Positions 34,807 to 44,200 of a stretch of DNA of 64,000 nt are shown piece by piece (within the stretch, counting starts at the first letter, position 1; each line of letters begins with the position of its first letter). A model generated the notes under the pieces. The model saw only the letters and a program-made list of their open reading frames with translations, was not told the DNA's origin and searched no databases. The stretch comes from Hymenobacter jeongseonensis. Lineage in GTDB: Bacteria; Bacteroidota; Bacteroidia; Cytophagales; Hymenobacteraceae. The DNA is taken from the NCBI RefSeq assembly GCF_015694725.1, contig NZ_JADQDQ010000003.1, positions 310,001-374,000 on the forward strand, in the 5' to 3' direction. The translations under genes and the position numbers were made by a program.

Positions 34807-35537
34807 GTGGTTTTTTGCTCGATGTGGGCATTTATGGACATTATTTCCGGGTGCGCTTCCAGCAAGCGGAGCAGGTCAGCAACGCCTAATTCGGCGGCGC
34901 CATACTGCTCAATCAGGGTGCACAACACTTCGTAGTCCTCGGCCGTGTCCAGGGTAATGCGGAAGCGGCTGAAGTCACCACCCGGCCAGATTTCGTCGCG
35001 GTAGAGCACGCGGCCCGCCGTGGCGGGGTTGGCTTTGAGGTAGGGCGTGACATGCTCCCGCTCGTAGGGCAAAGTGGCGTTGGTGTAGGCCTCGCGCAGC
35101 ATTTCCATGGAGAAAATCTCGAAATCCAGCCCCCGCGGGAAAGTGCGCACAATGGCATTGGAGCGGTACACCAGCGGGTTGTCCTCGGCCAGGTAGCGGG
35201 CTACGGCAGCCCCAATTAGGTGGCCGTCTACCAGCGGGCAGTCGCTGGTCACGCGCACAATGACATCGAGGCCGAAGCGCTGGGCCGTTTCGAAGTAACG
35301 GGCCAGCACGTCGGTTTCGCTGCCGCGGTGGTAGGGCAGGGCGTGGGTTTCGGCGTAGGCGGCCAGCACGTCGTCGGCCGGTTCGGTGGTGGTGGCCAGC
35401 AGCACCGGCAGACCGCTTTGGCGCAGCCGGGCCACGTGGTAGTCCAGCAATGGCCGGCCACCGGCTGGCAGCAGCACCTTGCTCGGCAGCCGCGTGCTGC
35501 CCATGCGCACCTGCGAAATAATGCCCGCGCGCTGCAT
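34803..35537 (-). CDS. SpsF-like cytidylyltransferase (CMP-sugar activation)
   Basis: The 244 residues start AGIISQVRMGSTRLPSKVLL, the nucleotide-binding loop of the acylneuraminate cytidylyltransferase/SpsF family, and continue with ATTTEPADDVLAAYA, ETDVLARYFETAQRF, RVTSDCPLVDG, and YPFDFE-like RGLDFEIFSMEMLREAY. The family activates nonulosonic acids as CMP sugars; here it probably takes the PseF role. It overlaps both neighbours by a few bases (ATGA), so it is tightly co-translated. Confidence 0.78.
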   Translation of the reverse strand: MQRAGIISQVRMGSTRLPSKVLLPAGGRPLLDYHVARLRQSGLPVLLATTTEPADDVLAAYAETHALPYHRGSETDVLARYFETAQRFGLDVIVRVTSDCPLVDGHLIGAAVARYLAEDNPLVYRSNAIVRTFPRGLDFEIFSMEMLREAYTNATLPYEREHVTPYLKANPATAGRVLYRDEIWPGGDFSRFRITLDTAEDYEVLCTLIEQYGAAELGVADLLRLLEAHPEIMSINAHIEQKTT

Positions 35538-36187
35538 CAGGTGGTTTTTTCGAGCAAATACACGACGTCTTGGTTGCCGCGCTCGGCATCGTTCACGTAA
35601 GGGTACAGCTGCTGCTTCACCAGGCGCAACTCCGGGAAGCTGTCCAGGAAGAGCTGGGCGAAGTTGGCTTTCCAGAGGAATCCTTCGTTGCCGCGGTATT
35701 CAATGGACGTGGTTTCGGGGGCGTAATACTCGAAACCCATGATGTAGCGGCGTGAGCAGCGCACCATCTCGGTCATGATGCGCGGCAGGTCGGCCGGCGC
35801 AATGTGGATGAGCACGCCGTTGGTGCACACCACATCGAAGTAGTTGTCCTTGAAAGGCAAATCGAAACCGCTGCCTTGCAGGATGTTCACGCCGCGCACA
35901 AACTCCCGGGCTTTTTCAACGGCGTATTTCTGCAACTCGATGCCGTAGAGGTTTTCAAAACCAGCGGCTTGCAGGCCCACCAGCTGCATGCCAGTGTTGC
36001 AGCCCACTTCCAGAATGCGGGCGTCGCGGGGCAGGTCGCCGAGGAATTCGGCGTTCATTTCCAGCTTGGTGTGCCCGAAGATGCCACGGTAAAACTCGTT
36101 CCACTCGTCCAGCGGACGGGAATTGCGGTCGGTGTATTCACGGCCAAAATCGCCGGACCAGAAGTCTTCTTGTTGAGTGTGCTGCAA
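35537..36187 (-). CDS. Pseudaminic acid biosynthesis-associated methylase
   Basis: The 216-residue protein matches the methylase family found only in Pse loci. Seen: DFWSGDFGREYTDRNSRPLD at the N-terminus, the SAM loop ILEVGCNTGMQLVGL, and MGFEYYAPETTSIEYRGNEG near the C-terminus. It presumably methylates the nonulosonic acid or its precursor. It follows pseC after 130 bases that hold a palindromic repeat. Confidence 0.87.
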   Translation of the reverse strand: MQHTQQEDFWSGDFGREYTDRNSRPLDEWNEFYRGIFGHTKLEMNAEFLGDLPRDARILEVGCNTGMQLVGLQAAGFENLYGIELQKYAVEKAREFVRGVNILQGSGFDLPFKDNYFDVVCTNGVLIHIAPADLPRIMTEMVRCSRRYIMGFEYYAPETTSIEYRGNEGFLWKANFAQLFLDSFPELRLVKQQLYPYVNDAERGNQDVVYLLEKTT

Positions 36188-36218
36188 GGGAGGTGGTGTT
36201 GAATTATACCAAATAAGC

Positions 36219-36311
36219 CGTCATGCTGCGCGCAGTCGAAGCATATCTACTGGATTGCGTTGAACAGCCCATGCGAAGCGGGAAAGATGCTTCGATAAGC
36301 TCAGCATGACG
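36219..36311. repeat. Palindromic intergenic repeat, copy 4
   Basis: The left arm from 36219 (CGTCATGCTG...CGAAGCATA) and the right arm ending at 36311 (AGATGCTTCG...CAGCATGACG) are imperfect complements. It fills the gap between pseC and the Pse methylase, inside the operon. Confidence 0.65.
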
Positions 36312-36317
36312 CACTGT

Positions 36318-37508
36318 TTATTGGTTGTTTTCGGTTAAAAATTCGGTGATGCACGCTACCACGTAGTCTTGCTCCTCATCGGTAAGCGTCGGGAATAGCG
36401 GGATGCTAAGGCATTGCGTGTAGTATTTTTCCGCCAGCGGAAAGTCGCCGGCCCGCCAGCCGAGGCCTTCATAATACGGCATGCGGTGCACGGGAATGTA
36501 ATGCACCTGCGCAAAAATCTGCCTTGTTTTGAGGAAATCGTAGAGCCCCTTGCGGTCGGCTACCTGAATGACGTACAGATGGTACGCGTGGCCGGGGCGG
36601 CCCGGGGCTAGAATTGTCAGGCCGGGTGCCTCAGCAAAAGCGGCATCGTAGCGGTCGGCCAGCTGGCGGCGCCGGGCCAAACCTTCGTCAGCGCGGGCGA
36701 GCTGGCTGAGACCGAGGGCGCAGTTGAGGTCGGGGAGGCGGTAGTTGTAGCCGAGCTCCTGCATTTCCATGTACCAGCCGCCTTCCGATTCGTGGATTTG
36801 GTCGGCCGGGTCGCGGGTGATGCCGTGGGTGCGCAGGCGCAGCAGGCGGTGAAAGAGCTGCTCGTCGTTGGTGGTTATCATGCCGCCCTCGCCGGTGGCA
36901 ATGTGCTTGACGGGGTGAAAGCTGAAGATGGCCAAATCGGCAAAGTTGCCGTTACCGCAGCGCTGCTCCTGCCCCTGCGAATCAATGAAAAAGCCGCCCG
37001 GCGCGTGGCACGAATCCTCGATTATCCAAAGACCGAACTCGTTGGCCAACGCACGGGCTTCTTCAAGATTCACGGCCAGGCCAGCAAAATCCACCGGAAT
37101 CAACCCGGCGAAATACCCTTTCGGGTGGGCTTCCAGCAGTTTCCGCACCTGGCCCAAATCGATGAGTCCGGTGGCAGGGTCAATGTCGGCAAAGTGTACC
37201 TCGCCGCCGCAGTAGCGCACGCAATTGGCCGAGGCCGCGAAGGTGAGCGGCGTGGTGATAACGCGCTGGCCGGGCTGCACATCCAGCGCCAGCGCGCACA
37301 GGTGCAGCGCCGCCGTGCCGTTGCTTACGGCTACGGCATACTGGGCCCCCACGTAGGCCGCAAACTGCTTTTCGAACTCGCCCACGGTGGGCCCTTGGGT
37401 GAGGTAGTCGCTTTGCAGGGCCGCCGTGACGGCCGCCACGTCCGCCTCTGTGATATGCTGGCGGCCGTAGGGTAGGGCGCGGGTGGGATGAAAACTGGGC
37501 TTTGGCAT
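36318..37508 (-). CDS. pseC: UDP-4-amino-4,6-dideoxy-altrosamine transaminase
   Basis: PLP aminotransferase for the second step of pseudaminic acid synthesis: it adds the C4 amine. The 396 residues carry LPYGRQHITEADVAAVTAAL, SNGTAALHLCALALDV, IIEDSCHAPGG (Asp165) and FSFHPVKHIATGEGGM, with the Schiff-base Lys at 201. QVHYIPVHRMPYYE near the C-terminus is typical of PseC. It follows pseB by 15 bases. Confidence 0.95.
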   Translation of the reverse strand: MPKPSFHPTRALPYGRQHITEADVAAVTAALQSDYLTQGPTVGEFEKQFAAYVGAQYAVAVSNGTAALHLCALALDVQPGQRVITTPLTFAASANCVRYCGGEVHFADIDPATGLIDLGQVRKLLEAHPKGYFAGLIPVDFAGLAVNLEEARALANEFGLWIIEDSCHAPGGFFIDSQGQEQRCGNGNFADLAIFSFHPVKHIATGEGGMITTNDEQLFHRLLRLRTHGITRDPADQIHESEGGWYMEMQELGYNYRLPDLNCALGLSQLARADEGLARRRQLADRYDAAFAEAPGLTILAPGRPGHAYHLYVIQVADRKGLYDFLKTRQIFAQVHYIPVHRMPYYEGLGWRAGDFPLAEKYYTQCLSIPLFPTLTDEEQDYVVACITEFLTENNQ

Positions 37509-37523
37509 TGACGAAACGGTGCT

Positions 37524-38543
37524 TTAGGCCTGAAAATCGGCGTCCACGTGCAGGCGTATTTCGTCGCGAATCTGCTCGGCCGTCAGCCATTCTTCGTTGT
37601 TGGCCGAATCGTACTGGAAACCCAGCGGCACCCGCTTGCCGTTGAAGTGCTGCACAAATTTGTCGACGTCCCAGGTCGGCATCGACGGCAGAATGACGTA
37701 GTAGCGGTCCAATTCGACCGTGCTCAGGGCATCGGTTTCGGTAATCATCGCCTCGTGCAGCTTCTCGCCGGGGCGAATGCCCACGATGCGCTGCTCGCAA
37801 TCCGGGCCGATGGCGCGGGCCACCTCCGTGATTTTGTAGCTTGGGATTTTGGGTACAAAAATCTCGCCGCCCCACGAGTGCTCCAGCGCATAGAGTACCA
37901 AATCGACGCCTTCTTCCAGCGAAATATTGAAGCGCGTCATGTCGGGGTGGGTAATGGGGAGCACTCCGGTGCTGCGCTGCTGCAGGAAAAACGGTACCAC
38001 CGAGCCGCGCGAGCCAATTACGTTGCCGTAGCGCACCACCGAAAAGCGCAGGTCGCGCTTGCCTTTCATGTTATTGGCGGCCACAAACAACTTATCAGAG
38101 CAGAGTTTGGTGGCGCCGTAGAGGTTGATGGGCGCCGCCGCTTTGTCGGTGCTCAGGGCTACCACGTCCTTCACGCCGCTGTCGAGGGCTGCGTTGATGA
38201 CGTTCTCCGCCCCGAAAATATTGGTCTTAATGCACTCCATCGGGTTGTATTCGGCGGCGGGCACCTGCTTGAGGGCCGCGGCATGAATCACGATGTCGAT
38301 GCCCTCGCAGGCCCGGTGCAACCGCTCGCCATCGCGCACGTCGCCAATGAAATAGCGAATGGCCGGGTACTTGGCCGGGCTGAACTCCTGGCTCATTTCG
38401 TACTGTTTCAGCTCATCGCGCGAAAACACCACGAGGCGTTTCACCTCCGGAAATTTTTCGAAGACAGTGCGTACGAATTGCTTGCCGAAGGAACCGGTGC
38501 CGCCGGTAACGAGGATGGATTTGTGGTTGAGGTCGAGAGCCAT
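37524..38543 (-). CDS. pseB: UDP-GlcNAc 4,6-dehydratase/5-epimerase
   Basis: First step of pseudaminic acid synthesis. The 339 residues have the Rossmann motif VTGGTGSFGKQF near residue 11, VFSRDELKQYEM, IHAAALKQVPAAEYNP, STDKAAAPINLYGATK (Lys and Tyr of the dehydratase site), FSVVRYGNVIGSRGSV, and RPGEKLHEAMI near the end. The frame runs on to 38687 but those residues come from the palindrome upstream; the ATG at 38543 is right for the family. A -7 element lies 28 bases upstream. Confidence 0.96.
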   Translation of the reverse strand: MALDLNHKSILVTGGTGSFGKQFVRTVFEKFPEVKRLVVFSRDELKQYEMSQEFSPAKYPAIRYFIGDVRDGERLHRACEGIDIVIHAAALKQVPAAEYNPMECIKTNIFGAENVINAALDSGVKDVVALSTDKAAAPINLYGATKLCSDKLFVAANNMKGKRDLRFSVVRYGNVIGSRGSVVPFFLQQRSTGVLPITHPDMTRFNISLEEGVDLVLYALEHSWGGEIFVPKIPSYKITEVARAIGPDCEQRIVGIRPGEKLHEAMITETDALSTVELDRYYVILPSMPTWDVDKFVQHFNGKRVPLGFQYDSANNEEWLTAEQIRDEIRLHVDADFQA

Positions 38544-38570
38544 GAAAATAAGTAAGCCGAAACAGGACTG

Positions 38571-38578
38571 CAAAAGTA
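38571..38578 (-). promoter_or_regulatory. -7 promoter element for pseB (TACTTTTG)
   Basis: On the minus strand this reads TACTTTTG, an exact TAnnTTTG match, 28 bases upstream of pseB. It could drive the whole Pse cluster down to the flippase. Confidence 0.55.
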
Positions 38579-38586
38579 GTTTGCAG

Positions 38587-38689
38587 GAATGTAGCGTGGA
38601 CTCTGCGCGTCCGCGTGCGCAACAACTGGCGCCGTTGAACCCGTTTCCGTTACGCCCCCGTGCGGACGCGCGGAGTCCACGCTGCATTC
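38587..38689. repeat. Second palindromic repeat type, between pseB and the MBOAT gene
   Basis: Imperfect inverted arms of about 31 bases with only a few mismatches share AGCGTGGACTC next to GCGCGTCCGC. It occupies the gap between the divergent pseB and MBOAT genes and lies upstream of the pseB -7 element. Its sequence is unrelated to the GTCATGC family. Confidence 0.7.
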
Positions 38690-38726
38690 CCGACCTTTGG
38701 CCGCCGGAGCTACTTCCGCGTTTCGA

Positions 38727-40199
38727 ATGCTATTTAATTCCCTCCATTTTCTGGTGTTTTTCCCGATAGTTGTCGGGCTCTATTATGGCTTGGCGCCGCG
38801 TTGGCGCGGGGCGCTGCTGCTGCTGGCCAGCTACTATTTCTACATGAGCTGGCGGGCTGCCTACGCGCTGTTGCTGCTGGCCACCACGCTTGTTGATTAC
38901 TACAGCGGCTACCGCATGAGCCAGCTGCCCACCAAACAGGCGCGCCGGCCTTACCTCTACCTTAGCCTCATCAGCAATCTGGGCACGCTGTTCGTCTTCA
39001 AGTACTTCAACTTCTTTCGCGACACGGCTGTGCAATTGGCAGAGGCCTTGCATTTGCCGGCCACGGCGGTGCCGGCTTTTGGGCTGCTGCTGCCGGTGGG
39101 CGTGTCTTTCTACACCTTTCAGTCGGTGGGGTACATTATTGATGTGTACCAGGGCCGCCTGGAGGCCGAGCGGAATTTCGGCCGCTTTGCGCTGTTCGTG
39201 GCGTTTTTCCCGCAGCTGGTGGCGGGGCCCATCGAGCGCGGCGGCCACATGCTGCCCCAGTTCAAGCGCACGCACCGCTTCGATTACGCGCGGGTGGTGA
39301 GCGGCTTGCGCCTGATGGCCTGGGGCTTGTTCAAGAAAGTGGTGGTGGCCGACCGGCTGGCGTTGTTCGTCAACCCCGTGTTCAACAACCCCCGGGAACA
39401 CCCCGAAGGCTTGGTGCTGGTATTGGCCACGCTGGCCTTCACCTTTCAGATTTACGGCGACTTTTCGGGCTACACCGACATGGCCCGCGGTGCGGCCCGC
39501 GTGCTGGGCTTCGATTTCAACCTCAATTTCCGGCAGCCTTACTTGTCGGCTTCGGTGCCGGAATTCTGGCGGCGCTGGCACATTTCGCTGTCGAGCTGGT
39601 TCCGAGACTACGTGTACATCCCGCTGGGAGGCAGCCGCGTTGCTCCCGCCCGGGCCTATGGCAACTTACTGGCCGTGTTTCTCATCAGTGGCCTGTGGCA
39701 CGGTGCCAACTGGACCTTTTTGGTGTGGGGCGGTCTGCACGGTCTGTATTTAGTAGTCAGCACCTGGGCCAAGCCGGCCCGCGAGCGGTTGGCCCAACTC
39801 ACGGGGCTGGCGGCGCATCCCAGCCTGCGCCAGGTGCTGGGCGTAGTTATAACGTTCGTGCTGGTTGCGTATGCTTGGATATTTTTTCGGGCCAATTCCC
39901 TCAGCGATGCCGTGTTCATCAGTCAGCGGTTGGGGAATGGTTGGGCTGCGCTTGACGGGCAGAAAGTGGCCACGCTGCTGCTGGATTTCTCGCAACACTA
40001 CCGCCCCGAACTGGCGATGGCAGGGCTCGGTGTTGTCTTAATGCTGGTAGTCGAATACTTCGGCCGCAACCGTAGCCTGCAGGCTTGGATTACCGGACAG
40101 CCGTTTGGGGTGCGTTGGGTCGGCTACGCGGGCCTCACGCTCCTCATATTGTACCTGGGTATTTTCAATAGCACCTCCTTTATCTACTTTCAGTTCTGA
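38727..40199 (+). CDS. MBOAT family O-acyltransferase (AlgI/DltB-like)
   Basis: The 490-residue membrane protein has about 11 segments. It starts MLFNSLHFLVFFPIVVGLYY, typical of AlgI-like MBOATs, and carries YPLGGSR-like YIPLGGSRVAP and the catalytic His in LISGLWHGANWTF. Such proteins move acetyl groups across the membrane to modify exported polysaccharides. The start ATG at 38727 is preferred over 38697, which would add ten residues. The SGNH-like gene follows directly. Divergent from pseB. Confidence 0.9.
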   Translation: MLFNSLHFLVFFPIVVGLYYGLAPRWRGALLLLASYYFYMSWRAAYALLLLATTLVDYYSGYRMSQLPTKQARRPYLYLSLISNLGTLFVFKYFNFFRDTAVQLAEALHLPATAVPAFGLLLPVGVSFYTFQSVGYIIDVYQGRLEAERNFGRFALFVAFFPQLVAGPIERGGHMLPQFKRTHRFDYARVVSGLRLMAWGLFKKVVVADRLALFVNPVFNNPREHPEGLVLVLATLAFTFQIYGDFSGYTDMARGAARVLGFDFNLNFRQPYLSASVPEFWRRWHISLSSWFRDYVYIPLGGSRVAPARAYGNLLAVFLISGLWHGANWTFLVWGGLHGLYLVVSTWAKPARERLAQLTGLAAHPSLRQVLGVVITFVLVAYAWIFFRANSLSDAVFISQRLGNGWAALDGQKVATLLLDFSQHYRPELAMAGLGVVLMLVVEYFGRNRSLQAWITGQPFGVRWVGYAGLTLLILYLGIFNSTSFIYFQF

Positions 40200-40204
40200 A
40201 ACGC

Positions 40205-41155
40205 TTGCTCTCACCTGCTGGATGGCGCCTTATTTCCCGTTTGCTGCTGCTGGCGGGGGCCGACGTACTGGGCTTGCTTTTGCTGGGCCCCGTGGTGCTG
40301 GGCGGCCATGTAGATGCATTTTATGGTCGCTTTACTAGTCCCCAGGCCGGTTCTCTGATAATTGGCACGTCGCGGGCGGCGCAGGGAATTCAGCCCGCCG
40401 TGCTGGCAGCCACTTTGGGCAACCGCTTCGAAGTGACGCTTTTGAATTACTCTTTCACACTCACACATTCGCCGTACGGCCCAGCCTATTTGCACAGCAT
40501 TGAGCGCAAGCTCCGGCCCGATGCTAAAAACGGCTTGTTTATCGTCGCCGTCGACCCCTGGTCCTTATCCCTTACCGGGGCGGAGGGTAGTTTCCCGGAA
40601 GATAATTCGTTTATTGGTCAACTTGGTCAGGTAAGCCAGAATCCCAATTTGGCATATCTCGCCCGCTTCCAGACCAAGCCACTCTACCGCCTGTTACTGG
40701 ACTATGCCACCGCCACCGAACGCCTGCACCCCGACGGCTGGCTGGAAGTCACCATTGGAATCGATAGTGCCCAAGTGCGGGCCCGCACTGCCCGCAAACT
40801 ACAGGACTACCGCCGCCTTGCTGCCAGCCAGCACCTTTCCTCCGGCCGATTGGCAGCCCTGCGCCAGACAATTGAACTATTAAAGCAGCACGGCCGGGTA
40901 TTTATGGTGCGCCTTCCAGTTGGCGCTACTCTGTTGCAATTGGAAGAGCAATATCAACCCGATTTTGACCAACGCATGCGCCAAACCGCTGCTGAACTGG
41001 CGGTTCCTTATTTGGACTACAGCGCCCAACCCTACGCCACCACCGATGGAAACCACCTACAGCGCGCGGCTAGCCAAGATTTTAGTGTGAGGCTTGCTCA
41101 GGATTTGAAAGGTTATCAACTAATACCAAAAAGCGAAATACCGGTGCGTAAATGA
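40205..41155 (+). CDS. SGNH-like protein partnering the MBOAT acyltransferase
   Basis: About 316 residues: an N-terminal membrane anchor (LISRLLLLAGADVLGLLLLG), then SLIIGTSRAAQGIQPAVL, whose GTSR may be the GDS-like nucleophile block, FIVAVDPWSLSL in the middle, and GNHLQRAASQDFS at the C-terminus with a possible catalytic His. This layout fits AlgJ/AlgX-type partners that pass acetyl groups to a glycan. The start is not ATG: TTG at 40205, or CTG at 40196 overlapping the MBOAT stop (MKRLLSPAGW). No ATG lies upstream in frame. Confidence 0.6.
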   Translation: MLSPAGWRLISRLLLLAGADVLGLLLLGPVVLGGHVDAFYGRFTSPQAGSLIIGTSRAAQGIQPAVLAATLGNRFEVTLLNYSFTLTHSPYGPAYLHSIERKLRPDAKNGLFIVAVDPWSLSLTGAEGSFPEDNSFIGQLGQVSQNPNLAYLARFQTKPLYRLLLDYATATERLHPDGWLEVTIGIDSAQVRARTARKLQDYRRLAASQHLSSGRLAALRQTIELLKQHGRVFMVRLPVGATLLQLEEQYQPDFDQRMRQTAAELAVPYLDYSAQPYATTDGNHLQRAASQDFSVRLAQDLKGYQLIPKSEIPVRK

Positions 41156-41160
41156 TATCC

Positions 41161-41205
41161 AAAAGAAAAAGGCGGCCCTTCCATGAAGGGCCGCCTTTTT
41201 CTTTT
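41161..41205. terminator. Perfect hairpin terminator, bidirectional
   Basis: A 21-bp perfect stem (AAAAGAAAAAGGCGGCCCTT region) with loop CAT has A- and T-rich ends on both sides. It separates the convergent SGNH-like and FG-GAP genes. Confidence 0.9.
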
Positions 41206-41219
41206 GAGACTTGGTGACC

Positions 41220-44200
41220 TTATTGAATCACTACTCTTTTGGTAGTGGAAGTGGTACCAATCTTAATTTGAAGGGTGTAGACGCCCTGAGCTAAGCTGGA
41301 AACATCGACCAGCGTTGAAGCTCCGGTCTTATTTACGGCAATGTGATTGCCTACGCGCTGGCCCAAGTTGTTGAATAAGGTCGCCTGAACGTCAGTTGCT
41401 GGTGTAATAGCTGGCAACGAGATGGTAAAGGATGAACGAGTTGGATTCGGGTATAGCAAAACTTCAAAGCCTTGCTTAGCACCAGTGGTTGCAAGAGGAT
41501 TAGCGGCTGGACCAAAGCGCAAAACAAAGCGCGTGGTTAATTTTTGAGACGCCTGCGCAGCAGTCAGGTTGAACGTATAGCTGGGCTGGGTCCGCAGGTT
41601 TATGGACAGACCAGTTTGTGCGTCGAACAAAAAGACACCTTGCGTTGCAGATAAATTAAGTAACTGGGCCGCGTTCAAGGTGTAGCGGCCCGCTGCAGGT
41701 GCGTTAATGCTCAAGGGGATGCTCATTGTACCCGAAAACGCCGGAAGTCCGTTGATGGCCAAGTTTGTATCGTTGCCTATGATGGCGGCCAAGTTCAAAC
41801 CACTTGGGTTGCCAAGCTTCACGGCGTCGTAGTTACGGTCAAGGCCAGCTGTGGCACCAGCTTCAGCGTAGACAAAAAGGGCGTCGGCAGGACCCGTTGC
41901 GCCCTGCAGTCGCAGTTCAACCAGCGGCCGAGCATCGGCATTGGTACGCAGAAACGACGCTTGCGAACTGTAGGTCGTAACCCGTTGCTCATTCCGGAAA
42001 GTCAGGCTGCCGGTGGTTTGGCCGGCGCTCACGCGGACAAAAAATCCTTGGCTCGAAGCAATAAGCGGATTGCCATCACCAATGCCGTTGGTGTAACTGC
42101 GGTAGTTGCCATCGTACTGGCTCCGGCTTTCGTACACATACATAGCTCCGTCCAAATTGTTGCGGTCAGCCGCAGTCACCAACCGCCAGTCGAGTGGGGC
42201 AGGGTAGGGATTACCCACCAAAGCCCATCCCGAAGCGGCGGCCGTCGGGCCGGCGTTGCGAGCAAGTGGTACGGTCAGGCTGCCATTGTTGAGGGAGCCT
42301 ACAAAATCAGCTTTTTCGGAAGCAGCAATATTGACGGTATAGCCGCGCCCAACTTCGAGCCGGTCGCTAGTCAAAGCGGGCGATACCCACCCTTTGTCAA
42401 AAGCCGGATAATTACTGGTCGTGGTTGCAACGCGGTTTTGCTCATATGCAAACACAGTGGGGAACGGCTTCACCTGCCCAGGAGTCGCGGAGGTGTTGTA
42501 TTTGCTGTTGACTACCGGCACAAAACCAGTAGTGGCCAAATCTGCGATTGTTGACCCGGCTACCGGAGCACTGTAGTGCCGGTACCCAGTACCCTGGTTT
42601 TTACTTTGGTCAATGTACCGCTCCATCAGCGCCGTGCGGCCCTGAACCACACCAGTGCTGCTGTTTACAACAAGGGCTGTACCAGTTGCATCCGATGTCA
42701 AGGTAAGGGTGTGGCCATTCAACAATAAGTCACCACTCGAGGCTACTATGAGCGTCTGAACCACAGTCACTGCTTCAGTCAGCGATACGTTTTCGGCATT
42801 TGTCGTGGTGAGGTTGCGTACTTGGCTGGGCAAAGCGCCGCCCGTAATCTGGGCCGAGGTACCGTTGTAGATGTAGCTGGCGTCGTTGCTGAAGCTACGC
42901 GTGCCGGTTAGCCGCACCGACCCGGTGTTACCCGTAAGTGCAATGCCAGCTGGGTCGCAAATTCCCAGCGTACCGCCCGCTGCCAATACGAAATTGCCGG
43001 CGCCGATGAGCGGTTGGCACCCGGTGAGCAGTGTACCGCCGTTTTGCACCGTCAAAGTGCCGACTACATTGAGTGTGCCTGTGAGCGTCGCAGTACCAGC
43101 ACCGCCCGTCGTAGGCCCGGTAATAGTGACGTTGCGGTAGGTTCCGCTCACATTTTCTGGCGTACTCACAACCAGGTCGGTGAGCGTAGAGACATCATTA
43201 AAACGCACGCTGACGGTGTTGTCGTCAAAGTTTGCAGAAAGCAAATCCAAGTCGCCGTCGTTGTCAATATCAGCCATCGCAACCCGATAAGGTTGGCTGC
43301 CTACTTGGACATCTGCACCGCTACTAAAGACGCCACTCCCGTTGTTTACCTTCACGCTTACTGTGTTGCTTACGATATTAGGAACAAGAATGTCCATATC
43401 AGCATCACCATCGATGTCAGCCGCAGTCACTCCGCCTGGGAAATTCCCCACCGCCAACGTCGCATTGAGGGTAAAGCCTCCGCTTCCGTTGTTAAGAAAA
43501 ATATTCAGGCTATTACTAAAGGCATTTACAACCAGTAAGTCAAGGTCCCTGTCACCATCAATATCCGCCGTGGTTACCCCGCGAGGCTGCGAGCCCGCTG
43601 CAAGATTAGTGGTTCCACTAAAGATGGCGTTACCATCGTTTAGCCGCACGCTTACTGTCGTGCTTTGGTAGCTTCCGGTTAGCAAATCCACATCGCCGTC
43701 ATTGTCAACATCAGCAGTCGTCAAACTGAATGGGAAGTTTCCTACGGCCACATCGGGGTTGCTAGTGAAGTTGCCATTGCCATCGTTGATATAGATACTT
43801 ACTGTGCTGCTGGCGCCATTGGAAATCAACAAGTCTTGGTCGCCGTCGCCGTCCAAGTCAGCAGTCATTACGCTTTGAGGGCGGCTTCCGACTGTCAGTT
43901 CCGTATTGCCTGAGAAGACACCGCTGCCATTGTTAAAGCGTATGCTAGCCTTGTCGTCGTTGTAGTTTGCAGTGACTATATCCAAATCGCCGTCACCATC
44001 TAAATCCGACAGGGCTAAGCCACGAGGCTGGTCGCCAACTGGAGTGTCGACGGTTCCACTAAAGACACCAGTTCCATTGTTGAGCCGAATGCTAACCGAA
44101 TTGCCCGTAAAGTTGGGCGTAAGCAGGTCGAGGTCACCATCGCCATCGATATCTGCGGTTAGCACTATATAAGGTTTGTTGCCCACCGGTACTTCCGTTC

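Noticed and set aside
38544..38687. N-terminal extension of pseB through the palindrome
   Set aside because: The translated extension is Arg/Ser/Cys-rich and comes from the inverted repeat; the family starts at the ATG at 38543.
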